Part shown: positions 49,051 through 60,490 of the stretch, piece by piece
Layout: every line of letters begins with the position of its first letter
Position numbering within the stretch: position 1 is the first letter of the stretch
DNA from: Trichoplusia ni
Taxonomy: Eukaryota; Arthropoda; Insecta; Lepidoptera; Noctuidae
Assembly (NCBI RefSeq): GCF_003590095.1
Contig: NC_039481.1
Location: forward strand, 8,587,895 to 8,651,894
DNA: 64,000 nucleotides
Direction: 5' to 3'
The notes under the pieces: model-generated
What the model saw: the letters and a program-made list of their open reading frames with translations, nothing else
The model's database searches: none
What the model was told of the DNA's origin: nothing
Position numbers and translations under genes: made by a program

Positions 49051-51612
49051 TATAGATTTTGTCGTTAATAGTTTTTAAATAGGTTAATTAGTATTCCAAT
49101 CATAGGAACTTCTTAGTAATATTATCATATCATATTCATGTTGAAGATTTTGCTGACTCTACAATGTACGTGGCTTTATTAAAACATTGACTCAATGAAT
49201 TTGATAAGGCTGTCTTTTTATTATGATTTTATGATCTAAAGTTTTCTTCGCAACGACTTTGTGTTTGCAACTGTTGATGTTTGAGCTTTTCTTGTGTTAA
49301 CTATGTAATTTTACTGAGTTTGTGGGATTGTATTAGAGACTTACCGCTGCATTTGAAAATCTTAAATCAAGACTGTCAGTTTTCGCTGTTGAAGGGAGAT
49401 GCCACTACTTGCAGTGAACTGTGCCATCTTGCTTTTATAATCGCAATAGCCTTGTTTTTATACGTGATTGGTAGAGTAAATAGAAAGAGTCGCAGATAAA
49501 GGTTTTAGTAAAAAACAGCAAGTAATTCGAAAATAACGTTTATTTCTACTTAACATTCATTTTATACATACACAAAATATTTTAATTGAACATCTTTTAA
49601 GAAATAAATTAGTTCTATACACTTAAATACTTTCTGTATTACTTAAGTAGAGTAAAATCATTGCTATTATTTATAAATTCACAGAATTTGTTTTTATACA
49701 CTCAAAATATTCTCTTAGTACTAAAAAGTAATTTATTTGTGTTGATTATCTTTTAAAATTCACTTATAATATAATATATAAATAGAATTTTGATTGACAT
49801 AAGACTACCAGTTTTGTTAAAGTGAAAACTGATTCAAGTAAATAAAAATTATATCGAGAACAATTTCAGATTATCCTTTAGGCAAAATGGATTCTCTACG
49901 AACATAGTAATCGAGTCGTTTAATTATATTGTGGAATCAAAAAATCAAGTTCGTCAAAGAGAAACGTCACTTCCAATCATTCAATCTTGAAAGATGGTTG
50001 AAAAACGATTGAAATTACAAGAAATACATTTTAGAGGTATAGTTACGTCATTATTTTTATTCCAAAAAAGAAATAACATAGGGACGTACAAGTTGCAGTT
50101 CAATATTCTAAATCCGATTTAAACTATCAAAAAGTATTTGAAATAAATATTCAAAACACAAAAGAAATACATTAACATTTTTAATTAACTCATTTGTACT
50201 GTTGTCTTATAAATTAAAAGCAAAATGTCAACAAGAATATATTATGAAGCTGGTACATAATTAATTTGCTTGATGTAGGGGTTCTTTCAAAATTTATTTG
50301 TTCATTAACTTGAATGTGTGGTACACCAAACCAATTTAGAATTTGTATTGTTGATTAAATTTTATCCTTCACTTAATTAAGAACATTATCGTAGTAAAAT
50401 CCAGTAGATGAAAAGAGAATTTATATTTGAAAATGTATATTGAAATCGTCGTGTTCTTTTGAAATTTGACTCTTCCATTCGTTTAAAATGAATCATATAA
50501 ATATTTATGTGTATCGGAGAACGAAGATCGTTTAGAAACTTTAGCACGTGAATTGTGAAAAAAAAAACTCGATTGATGTTAAGAAGTGCAATGTTCGTGA
50601 AATCCATCTTCGTGAATCCCAAAATATTTATTTACTGAAAGTTTTTCACTTACCAATCCATTAATATTTTTTTAGACTACAAAAGAAATTAAATGTAAAA
50701 CAAACAAGATAAAGTAAAGAAATTATGAAGAGAGCTTACTCAAGTAGTCAGAAAAAATACTTAAAGGAATATGAACGAAAATCCGATTTTAAAATCGAGT
50801 TCTGCAATACAACTGAATACAGTCCAGTTAATTCTCGAAGAACAGCTCTAGTAGGACAGTCAATGTGAAAAACGTCGAAAAACAAACTTCATTTTGAGGA
50901 AATATTATAAATTCGTTGGCATTATTATTTGGCAAGGTTTTATCGGATCATTATTCGGAGCGATGCAAGCAAGCGGGCTAATGGCACAGGCCGCTAGAAC
51001 AGCCATAAATATGATTTAGGTTTATTGGGACTTGCATAACTGGCTAAACACATTTGTGGGGAAGTAAAAACGTACATAACTTGGAAGTAACTTAGGCGAT
51101 ATAAATCATGCTATAATTTTGATTAAAGTTCAGACTTGTGTTATGTCACTGTGGTACATCGTAAGTTACATAATTATGTCATTTTATAGTAGTAATGATA
51201 AAACTTTACATTCATCATCTATTAGTTCAGCTTCGATAATTTTAAATAAAGTAAGACTCTTGCAATTTCCGCAGACTGAACCACCACATGATGAAGAAAG
51301 TGAGGACAAGAGCAATAACATAGCAACGTTGGACTGACAAGACAAAGATTAAAAGTTCAAAAAATAAATATTTAGAAGAAGAAATAAATAGTAAAAGATT
51401 CCCAACACTTGAGATTGGGGGGTTTGTTTAAAACCATGTTAGAGGCCTAGAGGCAGTTTAAAAAATCTGACACAAGGTTATACATCAAATATACGAAAAG
51501 AAGTACAATAGTCTATCATAACAGTTAGCAATACAGCCTCAACAATGTTAAAAGGTAAAAATTCCCCAGTGGCCAGTCATTGTGGTTTCTTAGGTTTACG
51601 CGAATGTCAGAC

Positions 51613-51832
51613 ATTGAAATAAAACTACTTTTACGGATTTTATCGCGGTTTAATTATAGATTTTGGTTCCCGACGTTTCGACATCTTTGCAGGTGTCATG
51701 GTCACGGGCAGAAGTGAGATGGCATTCGTCTCGACAGAAGATGTTGCTCGTAGATCGGACCACAAATAATTAGTTAAAATATGCAGGAAATTAAACCGCG
51801 ATAAAATCCGTAAAAGTATTTTTATTTCAATC
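51613..51832. mobile_element. Short TIR element (MITE-like)
   Basis: Left end ATTGAAATAAAA...TTTTACGGATTTTATCGCGG is mirrored at the right end by its reverse complement (CCGCGATAAAATCCGTAAAA... then TTTTATTTCAAT). Inverted ends are about 40 bp. The interior holds CCCGACGTTTCGACATCTTT and GGTGTCATGGTCACGGG, a word pair frequent in moth repeats. No coding sequence. Confidence 0.8.
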
Positions 51833-52949
51833 CCCAGTCATGATAGTCATCACAGTAGAAATATCACCGAAAATTATTCCAACAATTATCTCGGAACAAA
51901 TAATCAAGTAAATCAACTTGGTGTTGTAATGAACGTTCATTATTAATTATTCTCCATCAAACGCTTTCGTTTAACGAACTGCGAGACTATTTCATAATTG
52001 TGTGACGAGAATACTTGTAATTAAAATATAAAAGATTATTAATTAAAATCATTTGTCGCTTTGGGAGAATGGATTGGTGGCACAGATTCTAAATGTCCGG
52101 TCGAAATTACGGAGATTGAATTAACAAAGGATTAAAACGGTACAATAGGTAATTTTAAATGTTAAATAAATACTTTTCTTTTTAGGATAATACAAAACAG
52201 AAGATTCTTAAACCATAGATTTTACCACACAAAATTATTGGCAATGTCGATCAACTGATCAACTTTTGATAACAGGATCAGAGTGAAATGTGATTATTAT
52301 TTCGAAATAGTTTGAAGGTTGTTTTTTATTTGAATACTTTTGTGATATTATTAAAAACAACTCCACTTTGACGGGTACGCTACAGGAACGAGGATTCGGA
52401 TAAAAAAACCAGTGGAAAATACGTTTATTTCCTTAAGCTGATAAATTAGTTACACTTCAACTTATAAACGATTAGAACAATATTAAATTTTGAAATTTTT
52501 GGCACTATTATGACTTAAATAATTTCAGATACGAAACTATTCGTCAGACTTCAGATCTAATCCAAAATGACAATAAGATCTATTATTCACTTTAATTTGG
52601 CAGTATTTGTATGAAAAAAATGACTACATACAAAGTAATTTATCAAATCAGAAGATGAAACTATTTGGAACGGATTTTATTACAATTTTTTTGAACATTA
52701 GTTGTACTGCAGTTAAAAAATCTTTAAGGTGTAAGTACAGTGACGTGTCAAACCCCTCGCGTCAATTGATATTTATAGAAACATTAACACTGTCACTTTC
52801 ATAAATTGCATCCGTAAATGCATTGTATGTTATCAAAATGTCATTTTAAATAATTTTAGTACATTTGTGCAATTTTGTTGTTAACGAAGGAAATTGTTAA
52901 CGGAGTTTTCCATTTTATAAAGCTTATTTCAAATCTGAAAGATAAACAT

Positions 52950-52992
52950 AGTTAAACGGCGATAAAATCCGCTGAAAATAGTTTTATTTAAA
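52950..52992. repeat. Terminal fragment of the 51613-51832 element
   Basis: GGCGATAAAATCCGCTGAAA and the following TTTTATTT block match the right terminal repeat of the 51613-51832 element with a few changes. It lies about 40 bp beyond the stop codon of the serotonin receptor gene. Confidence 0.65.
52983..52988 (-). promoter_or_regulatory. Candidate poly(A) signal of the serotonin receptor
   Basis: AATAAA on the minus strand, 44 bp past the stop codon at 53032 and inside the transposon-end fragment 52950-52992. Confidence 0.4.
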
Positions 52993-53031
52993 CAGTTATT
53001 TTACATATATCATTAAATCACAAGAGTTTAT

Positions 53032-56000
53032 CTAATACCTAAGATTAAAATCTCCTAAGGGTGGGTCCATAAGAACTGTTTCGGTGGTTTCTGGCGCAGC
53101 CGGTGAGGAGGTAGGCAGAGCTGTTGGTCGTAATGATATGGCTAAAGGCAGGGCTGACCTGGCACAGAGCTGAGACGCGCCTCGCGTAGACCCGACGGAA
53201 CGGTAGCGGGTGCAGCGGCCGCGTCTACGAGAAAAACACTATCATTAACAAGTCGCATTATAGGAGAGTGAATTTTATCTTCATTCCTCGCACCTGAACT
53301 TGGAAAGCTATGTTGTCGTCGCAGATTTAACACAAAGGATTTTTATCTACAGATTATACACCGTGATTTTTTAGTCGTCTTACAAAAGCAGCCCAGTTCA
53401 TGTATCCAATGACTAGAAAACGTTCATGTTAAAAAAAAATGGTATTTATGAGATTTTTATAGAAACACAGCTCTGTTGCGAGCGTGGTCCGAGCCTTGTA
53501 ACAATGGTGAGGGGCGCGGGCGGCGGCATTTTTATAATTTTTTAGATTTCTCATGTTTCATTTTTCTTCGTACCTATTATCTTAGTTGAAGAAAAAAAAA
53601 ATCGCGCCTTCGTGTATTTTATATCGGATACATGAACTGTGCTACTTTTGTAAGACGACTAAAAAATCACCGTGTATTTCAGGGCTCAGTAGTAGGTAGT
53701 TCATATTCTTTTAAATTTTATATTGCTTTGGGATTTCACTCACTTAGATGTTGGAGCACAATGAGTAATACAATTTAATTTTCAAGTTATATTTGACACC
53801 CAAAAAGGAGGGGCCAATAGCAAAACATTCTACAAAAAATGAAATTATACATGTTTCCTCTAAATGTTCACGAGAACAAGATCTTTTCATGTTGTTCATG
53901 TTTATGAAGTTAATTAGACATTTAATTAGTCGGGTGTTTGCATAAATCTTCTAAATAGGTTTAATCATGCGCGCCTAAATTATTGTTTTAATAATTAAAT
54001 TTTAGAACGTAGATATCTAAGAATGTTTAATTTGATGACGTAAGATATAGGCTGTTTTGTTTGCAAGAAATAAATATGGGAATAAAGTAGGCTATTCAAA
54101 GCGAAAGTATATTACCTGTTCATGTAACTTAGATGGCCTTATGTAGAGCTTATATTAAACATTATAATATGTAGTCAAAAGTTCTTACCAAATAGTTCGA
54201 TTATGGCATTATCAAAATAATTATCATATAACTAAAAGATCAGAAGAATATCAATACAAAATTAGTTTTCGTAACCACGTTAAATCAGCTAAAAAATCTA
54301 CATACCAATTACTTAAGCAATAAGGTTCAATTTTGAATGCCATGATCAGGTATCCTGTGCTTGTACTATGGAATCTTAAACCAGTACTGTTGCCATTCAG
54401 GCAGCAATACGGCGTATAACTCCGCATATTTATCATCATAGATAGCAGAAATTATAACTCTGATTCAAACATTTGCATAAAAAATAATGGTTTTCGATAT
54501 TGTTATTATAATGTTAGTATTCATTTAGTCTATTAACACTAAAAGGTTTAAGCCATGAAAAATAATTTGATGATATTTATCGATGTAGTATTTCACTTCC
54601 GTAATTATATCAGGGTCGAAGATATTCAAGTTTTATTTAGTATGATGTAATAATTATGTATATTATTATACGGCAATATCTCATTGAAATATTAAATTGC
54701 AAATTCAAATAGTAAGCTTTCAGTTAGAAGCATTAATAGTTTTTTTTTTTAATTTATGTAACAAAATGGTTGCACAAACATTTTTGCTAACGCATAAAGC
54801 ATTAATTATATACATGTCATTTTTTGTCAAATGACTAGAATTCTAAATATTTTGCTGTTTATCAGACCTTAACATGATATACGACACAAAAAGAATCGAT
54901 ATTTCATTTAATCTTCTCCCATAATTATCCCTACAAAATTTTGCCAAGCAAAAATGAACTCTATTTGCAATTATTTAAAAACTCTTTACCTGGTACAGTG
55001 ACACCTCAATAGTCTAAGGAAGGCGGCTCTGAAGGTTCTGTTGAAGACTGTGTAGATGATAGGGTTAATGGTAGAAGACACGTAGCCCAGCCAGAGGCAG
55101 ATATCCACAACGTGTTCTGGGGAAAGGGAAAATGGTTATAACAATCAAAGATGTAACACAACATACATTAATTATTAAGTCATCAACTTTGACTTACAAA
55201 TAAACATCTTCGGCCTAGCCTTTTTCCCAACTATGTTGGGGTCGGCTACCAATCTAACCGGTTTTAGCTATGTACCAGTGTTTTACAAGGAGCGACTGCC
55301 TATCTGACCTCTTTAACCCAGTTACCTGGGCAACATGATACCCCTTGTTGACTTACAAAATAAACAATATTAATAATTAATAATTATCATCTCCCTGAGG
55401 GACTTCCCCTCAGGGAGATGATAATTGATTGATAATTTATCAGACGAGAGAGTCATTTAAATCAGTGAAGGAAAAATTGGACAAAGTTTTCTATTTCATA
55501 TACATCTTGTTATGACTGTTCTATCTCATCTATTTGAAACATGAGTCCCGTTTAATATCAAATCAAGTTCGTTCAATCATATGCATGTAGACTTTAATAA
55601 GTAATTTGTAATGCGGCTGTTATCACAGTATTACTTATAACTAACTTTTCTAAAACAAATAACGACTTTACTAAGCCAATGTTTTCGGCCAAATACCAGA
55701 GCAATTTCATATACCTTAAAGCCACAGTTACAAAAACTTTTTTTGTAAAATACACGACGATTTAAAAGTTGCTACATTTTTGTCAGGTTGCCGAATAGTA
55801 ACTTATATTACACAAAGTTATACCGAGAACTCGTAAGCTTCTGGAAAAATAAACCGTTCGATATTACTTTGGCTCTTGGCAATAGTTAGACTTTCGACCA
55901 CAATATATTTTCTCATGCATCCCGCTATGCAATAGTCCATGAACACAATTTAGAATAGTTATTGTGTTTACTTAGAGATTTTACGTAAGTGTAAATGTTT

Positions 56001-57025
56001 GGTCTGATGATATATTAGTATATACAATGACCGGATAATCAACTAGGTCTGTTTCAAAGGTAACAACAAGTCTTACAGCAAACGTATCTAATAGAGTGAG
56101 CTGCCGTAACTTACGACTATAGGGAATAAAAAAAAGCAAAAGTCTTTAAGTCTTTTATTTATTCCTGTATTGCCATAAAAATGAAAAACACGCGAGCCGA
56201 CGAATATCTATCAATAATCGTTTTCTTTAAGTTTTTCGACAAACGGCAAAGCTTTAGAATCCTACGTCATAAACCGTGATAGGGTATTTTATCAAGAACT
56301 ACCATTCTTATTAGGAACTTTTAATTGGCCTACAAAATTTACATCAACAGCAAGTCGATCTGCAGTTGTGCAACTTTAAAAAACAATTGCAAGACGAATC
56401 GCAAACAATTTTAATTAACTTAAGGAACAACTGTTTGAAGACTTTTCAATTTCATGAATACTTAAATTGTGGAACAGAGACGTCGCTATACGCAGTGTAT
56501 GGTTGTCTCGCTCTTACAACTGCATTTTTTTTACTTTCAGGGCGGTAGGCTTAGTTGCCTTTGTTTCAGACTTTCGTTTTGTAAGAAGTTTGACGTTAAA
56601 CAATCTCAGTCATTAGTTACTTGAGTTTAATATCAGTATACCTTAATGTACAAGGCATTTATCACATTTATTAAATTTCTATAATAACTCAGATACCAAA
56701 AAATTCTTTTTCCCTAACAAATCTCCACGCATATCTGATGTTAAGAATCTACTACTCTTAGGTAATACTAAATCAACGTCAACTAAAACTGAACCTAAAC
56801 AAATTCAGACAGAGCATACTATTGTCTAACATCTATAAATCAGGCAGTAACTCACCGGGTACAATACAGGCTGGACACGCGGCAAACAAAATGTTCAGTA
56901 AGAAGAATGGCGCCCAGCACAGCACGAACGTGAAGAACACGAGACCGAGGACCTTCGTGGCCTTCTGCTCGTTGGCCACCGCGTTCGCTGAGAGAGACCT
57001 CCCTTTTTTGCGATTGGCCAGGAAT
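53032..57025 (-). CDS. 5-HT2A: 5-HT2A-like serotonin receptor, last three exons
   Basis: C-terminal part of a class A biogenic-amine GPCR coupled through G proteins at the plasma membrane. Exons in transcript order: 57025-56856 (end of intracellular loop 3, TM6), 55116-54990 (TM7, start of tail), 53224-53032 (tail, stop TAG). Phases fit (2 to 1, 1 to 2) and all introns are GT-AG. TM6 reads ATKVLGLVFFTFVLCWAPFF, with the CWxPFF motif; TM7 has DICLWLGYVSSTINPIIYT with the NPxxY motif. The cytoplasmic tail begins FNRTFRAAFLRLLRC and ends DFNLRY. These are the marks of insect 5-HT2 receptors; the TM6 wording fits 5-HT2A best, 5-HT2B being the alternative. TM1-5 and the N-terminus are not seen and must lie beyond the window, which makes the next intron longer than 6.9 kb. 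Assignment to the amine receptor family is firm, the subtype moderately so. Confidence 0.88.
53357..53676. mobile_element. MITE with about 50-bp inverted ends
   Basis: Starts TACACCGTGATTTTTTAGTC and ends with the reverse complement (one mismatch in the first 20 bp). The pairing extends through GTCTTACAAAAG to GTTCATGTATCC. TA at both edges fits a TA target duplication. It lies in the last intron of the serotonin receptor, about 130 bp from the acceptor of the final exon. Confidence 0.85.
55206..55345 (-). repeat. Dispersed lepidopteran repeat family A (fragment)
   Basis: Contains CCCAACTATGTTGGGGTCGG, ACCAGTGTTTTACAAGGAGC and CCAGTTACCTGGGCAAC. This is the reverse of the 3' half of 60196-60490. 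It lies in the intron between the TM6 and TM7 exons of the serotonin receptor. Confidence 0.7.
55382..55426. other. Perfect 20-bp inverted repeat (hairpin)
   Basis: AATTATCATCTCCCTGAGGG (55382-55401), loop ACTTC, then the exact reverse complement (55407-55426). It is located in the serotonin receptor intron just downstream of the family-A repeat fragment. Function unknown. Confidence 0.9.
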
Positions 57026-58555
57026 CTGGAACAAATGGAATTTATTAAGACTGGTTTGTATAGAAGTGCAGGGCAAAGAATGGTTTGTTTTACCCCTTTT
57101 ACCGACAAGACGGTCAAGAAGAAAATAGTGTTGAAGAAAAGTCTTTTTGGAATTTCTGAAGCTGGGCTGGAAGATGTAAAGTAGGTGTCGTTGATTACTT
57201 TGAAGCTAAATCTAGATTCAATCGCAAGGCTTGACTCTGTGGCAAACCTCAACATATTTGTATAGGTACTTGTCTTGTCATTTATGATTCGTAATATTGA
57301 CATGATACAAATTTAATGTTACAGAAATAATTTTGTTGAAGATTTAAGTATTTGAAAACTTGTTAAGATATGCTGAGACACATAAAACTTTTTACTAATC
57401 GCATTTTAGCCAAAAAAACTTTAAAAGATATTAGCATTAGTATATTAAGTATGAAACATGAAGCAAAATCCTTTTAAACCAGTCTGTATGAAGCAGTTTC
57501 GTTAACATTAATCATAGAAATATATTAAATTGTAAGTTCACGTGAACTCGCTTGCAATTTATCATTTTATACAAATATGTCAGAAGTTAGTGAGGGCTCG
57601 GCGATGTCAAAGAGTAAGATAACTCCGTATATTGGTTTCAAATGAATGCTAATGTAGCTTGCTTTGAGATTCACATGTTATTTATAACTGTAATTAAAAT
57701 GTATGTGTATGTAGTTCATAGATGAAGAAGTGAAAACTAAAAGCAAGGTAATAAAAATATTCTCTAATTGTGAGGGTCTATGCAAAAGTTCTGTGAATAA
57801 TATAAGATATATAATTTTTCATTTTTTTGCAGTCATAAGTTGGACTTTTGAGGAAACTTGTAATTAAATTGTAAAAGTATCAAACTAAATTGTTTGTTTT
57901 TACTAAACCTAATCTAAATTTAACATGGTATCTTAGGAAATTAATATCGCTTGCCGCCAAGAATCGCAGATGAACAGACTAAAATCTTATAAACCCTCAT
58001 AATCAACACATAACACGGGGTTTAACCCCGAAAACACTGCATTTGGCAAAGGAAACAGACTAACACCAAGTTTAATTTCTAACTGTTTCTACTTATGTCA
58101 AAAAGAGTTATTGTAATAGCAAAACGAGGCCAAACTAGCGTCTAGTTCCAAATTTAAATTGCACATAAAACGCTTGAAAAGTTTTTATTCTACAGCAGAT
58201 TTATAAATACAGCGATCGGAAATGCAGTCAAGAAAAAACCGGTCAACTGCGAGACGGACATGCAAATAGCCTCTTAATTTGTTGGAAAGCATATATTATA
58301 TTTGCGAAAAAACAAATGAATGACCATAATAACCATGATCTTTTCTATCGCCAATATCATCATTGAAAACTTCAGCTGAGAGCTGTCATGAGATACAGAT
58401 ATTAAACCTTGGAGTTCTGTTTTACCCTTTGGGTATGGAATCCTAAAAACGCATATTTTCGAAACAAAAAAAAACATTAAGATTAACTTTATGGTCCATT
58501 TGTACTGGAAGGACAAGACAAAATGAAGCAGTCGCATAGAAATTGACTAAATGGA

Positions 58556-58735
58556 TAGCTAAGTGTTTGAGGCCGCTACGCCAAGCCCACTGAGCGCGAC
58601 GTGTCGCGGGATCGATCCCGTAGGACAAGCATTAGCGTGACCCACGAATGCTTTTCCAGATTCTGTTTTTTTGTAAGTGACTTGAATGATTTCAAAACCC
58701 CCCGCGGCACAAGGATTCGATTTTTTAGTTCGAGT
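58556..58735 (+). repeat. SINE-like repeat family B
   Basis: Contains GTGTCGCGGGATCGATCCCG (box-B-like), GGACAAGCATTAGCGTGACC, CACGAATGCTTTTCC and GCGGCACAAGGATTCGA, the full series of the family, in the intron of the serotonin receptor. Confidence 0.6.
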
Positions 58736-59611
58736 AGAAAATAAAAACTTACAAAACCACACCTTATTAATACATTAAAATGTCTACTAACTAAACCAGG
58801 AGCATAACTATAAAGGGAATTAACTACGCAATCATAATAACGATTAAACTTCACAATCTTCAGATCCAATCTTTGGCGAAGCAGTTTCATTTATTCATAT
58901 TTAAATGCGTAAGTTTTAATTAATGTTTACATTGAGGCTTAAAGGATTTGGGTCAACTTTGAAATTAGGAACTAAAGGATTCTTTGACACTTTTTTAATA
59001 TAATTACTAAGTACCTTTGGGAAAAGAGAAATGGACATTGTTGTCCGTAATCTGATCTTATTTTTATACAATGATATTTTTTTTTGCCAATCTTCTATGG
59101 CTATAACTATAACTTCCCAAGAATAACGTGTACGCACTCAAGGTAAATACACACATAAGGTCAAACTTGTAAAACATTTTTGCATCGGGTGTTAAAAAAC
59201 AGAGGAAGCTTATAGCATTCCGAAATAGTATAGACTATAAGAGAATTGCACCAACAACATTAAAGGTATGTTAACATTATCCAATTAATTGGAAACTCAT
59301 TATCGGTAAAAGTGGTCCATGCCTCTGTTAATTGAACGATGAATCGAAACTCGTAAACGTTACATGATTGAGTGTTAAATTTCTCTACAGTTTAACTTGG
59401 TAATCACTTTTAACTCTTTATTTAAAACTAGACCAAAATAATTAAAAATAACACGCCAAAATGTTAATATCCTATTCGCAGAATTAACTGTTTCATTTCA
59501 TTTCAAATTATTCTCGATAACGACTTTAGTCTAATTAGGAAGAATAAGATATTTTTCCAATAATATTCATACTATAAAGTAATAATAATAATACCCTATC
59601 ACATTTTAGAT

Positions 59612-59809
59612 TTAATTTCTCAACAAAGCCTCTGCATGTTGGACCTGTGTCCTCGTGCACGCCTTTAAAAGGACCGGGTGATTTTGAAAGATACAAAATA
59701 TTATGCACAATTTTCCCCTTAGTTCACTTTCGATCTGTGTCTGTGTTACACGCGGTGTCTGCAGCCAAAGCCTTTTCAGTAAACGATCATACGAACGCAC
59801 TTGATCCAT
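59612..59809 (-). CDS. Unrecognised 65-aa reading frame, possibly viral-derived
   Basis: Starts MDQVRSYDRLLKRLW and ends EALLRN, with a hydrophobic CIIFCIF in the middle. Its start is 38 bp from the start of an opposite-strand frame at 59848, a head-to-head packing unusual for an insect intron. A TTAAG word lies about 15 bp upstream of the ATG. The opposite strand of this stretch is also open (59578-59823), so it may be a chance frame. I do not recognise the product. Confidence 0.3.
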   Translation of the reverse strand: MDQVRSYDRLLKRLWLQTPRVTQTQIESELRGKLCIIFCIFQNHPVLLKACTRTQVQHAEALLRN

Positions 59810-59847
59810 ATTTATCTACTTAAACATTAAATATAAATACACTTAGA

Positions 59848-60144
59848 ATGGATGACCTACAGTTATCATAGAGCACTTCTCAAGTCCAGCTGTTAATAAA
59901 TAAAACATATGACACCTTTGAACAAGCAGCCAACAATGTTACATCTGGAATCATAAATAAACATGGAAATGTTAATACAATGCAAGAGCCACTTGCAAAG
60001 CGAGCCACCGGCCAAAATTTATTCAGAAATTCTACAATAGAAATTGAGGAAGATCTTGTGGCCTCAATTTTAAGCCTTGCCTTTAATAGTCGTTTAAAGA
60101 CAATATATGTTGTAATGTCATTGATTGTTTTAATAATATGCTGA
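59848..60144 (+). pseudogene. Unrecognised 98-codon reading frame with one internal stop, tail-anchored
   Basis: Starts MDDLQLS, has a single in-frame TAG at 59869-59871, then stays open for 90 codons to TGA at 60142. After the stop the frame is hydrophilic and protein-like (TYDTFEQAANNVTSG, NSTIEIEEDLV) and closes with a hydrophobic C-terminal segment (TIYVVMSLIVLIIC) like a tail anchor. A TATAAATA word lies just before the ATG. It could be a decayed insertion from an insect DNA virus or a mobile element. No family is recognised, so this is tentative. Confidence 0.35.
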
Positions 60145-60195
60145 GTCAATTTCAATGTTTACCTAATCAAATCAAGCTAAAACGCAGCTGAACAA

Positions 60196-60490
60196 GTTGA
60201 TCGACCACTGGTTATGCAGGATCGGTCCGTGGATGGTTGGCAATCAATGCCACAACGAGTTCCTCCGTGTTTTGGAAGCACGTTAAATTGTGGGCACTTG
60301 CTGTTGTTTGAACATCTTTAACAGTCGTTACCGGCAACTAGAAGCTAGAAGTCTGACAACCAGTTTTACCAAGGAGTGTCGTGTTGCCCTGGGTTAAGAA
60401 AGTCAAATACTCAGTCGCTCCTTGTAAAACACTGGTACATAGCTGTATTCGGTTAGACTGGAAGCAAACTCCGACATGGTTGGGAAAAGA
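60196..60490 (+). repeat. Dispersed lepidopteran repeat family A, long copy
   Basis: Contains CAACGAGTTCCTCCGTGTTT, CTCCTTGTAAAACACTGGTA and GGTTGGGAAAA; the most complete copy in the window and the reference for the other fragments. Confidence 0.7.

Larger units (their letters stand above)
43381..53031. other. Repeat-rich intergenic region
   Basis: About 9.6 kb between the duplicated receptor locus and the 3' end of the serotonin receptor. It holds family-B SINE-like copies, a family-C repeat, a TIR element at 51613-51832 and several copies of a short + strand motif described in the findings. Small open frames (for example 46599-46904 and 51119-51337) match nothing I know and lack supporting splice or domain evidence. 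Confidence 0.55.

Noticed and set aside
51119..51337. 72-aa + strand frame with a hydrophobic start
   Set aside because: Resembles a secreted peptide at first glance, but has no cleavage-site logic, no family and no context to support it.
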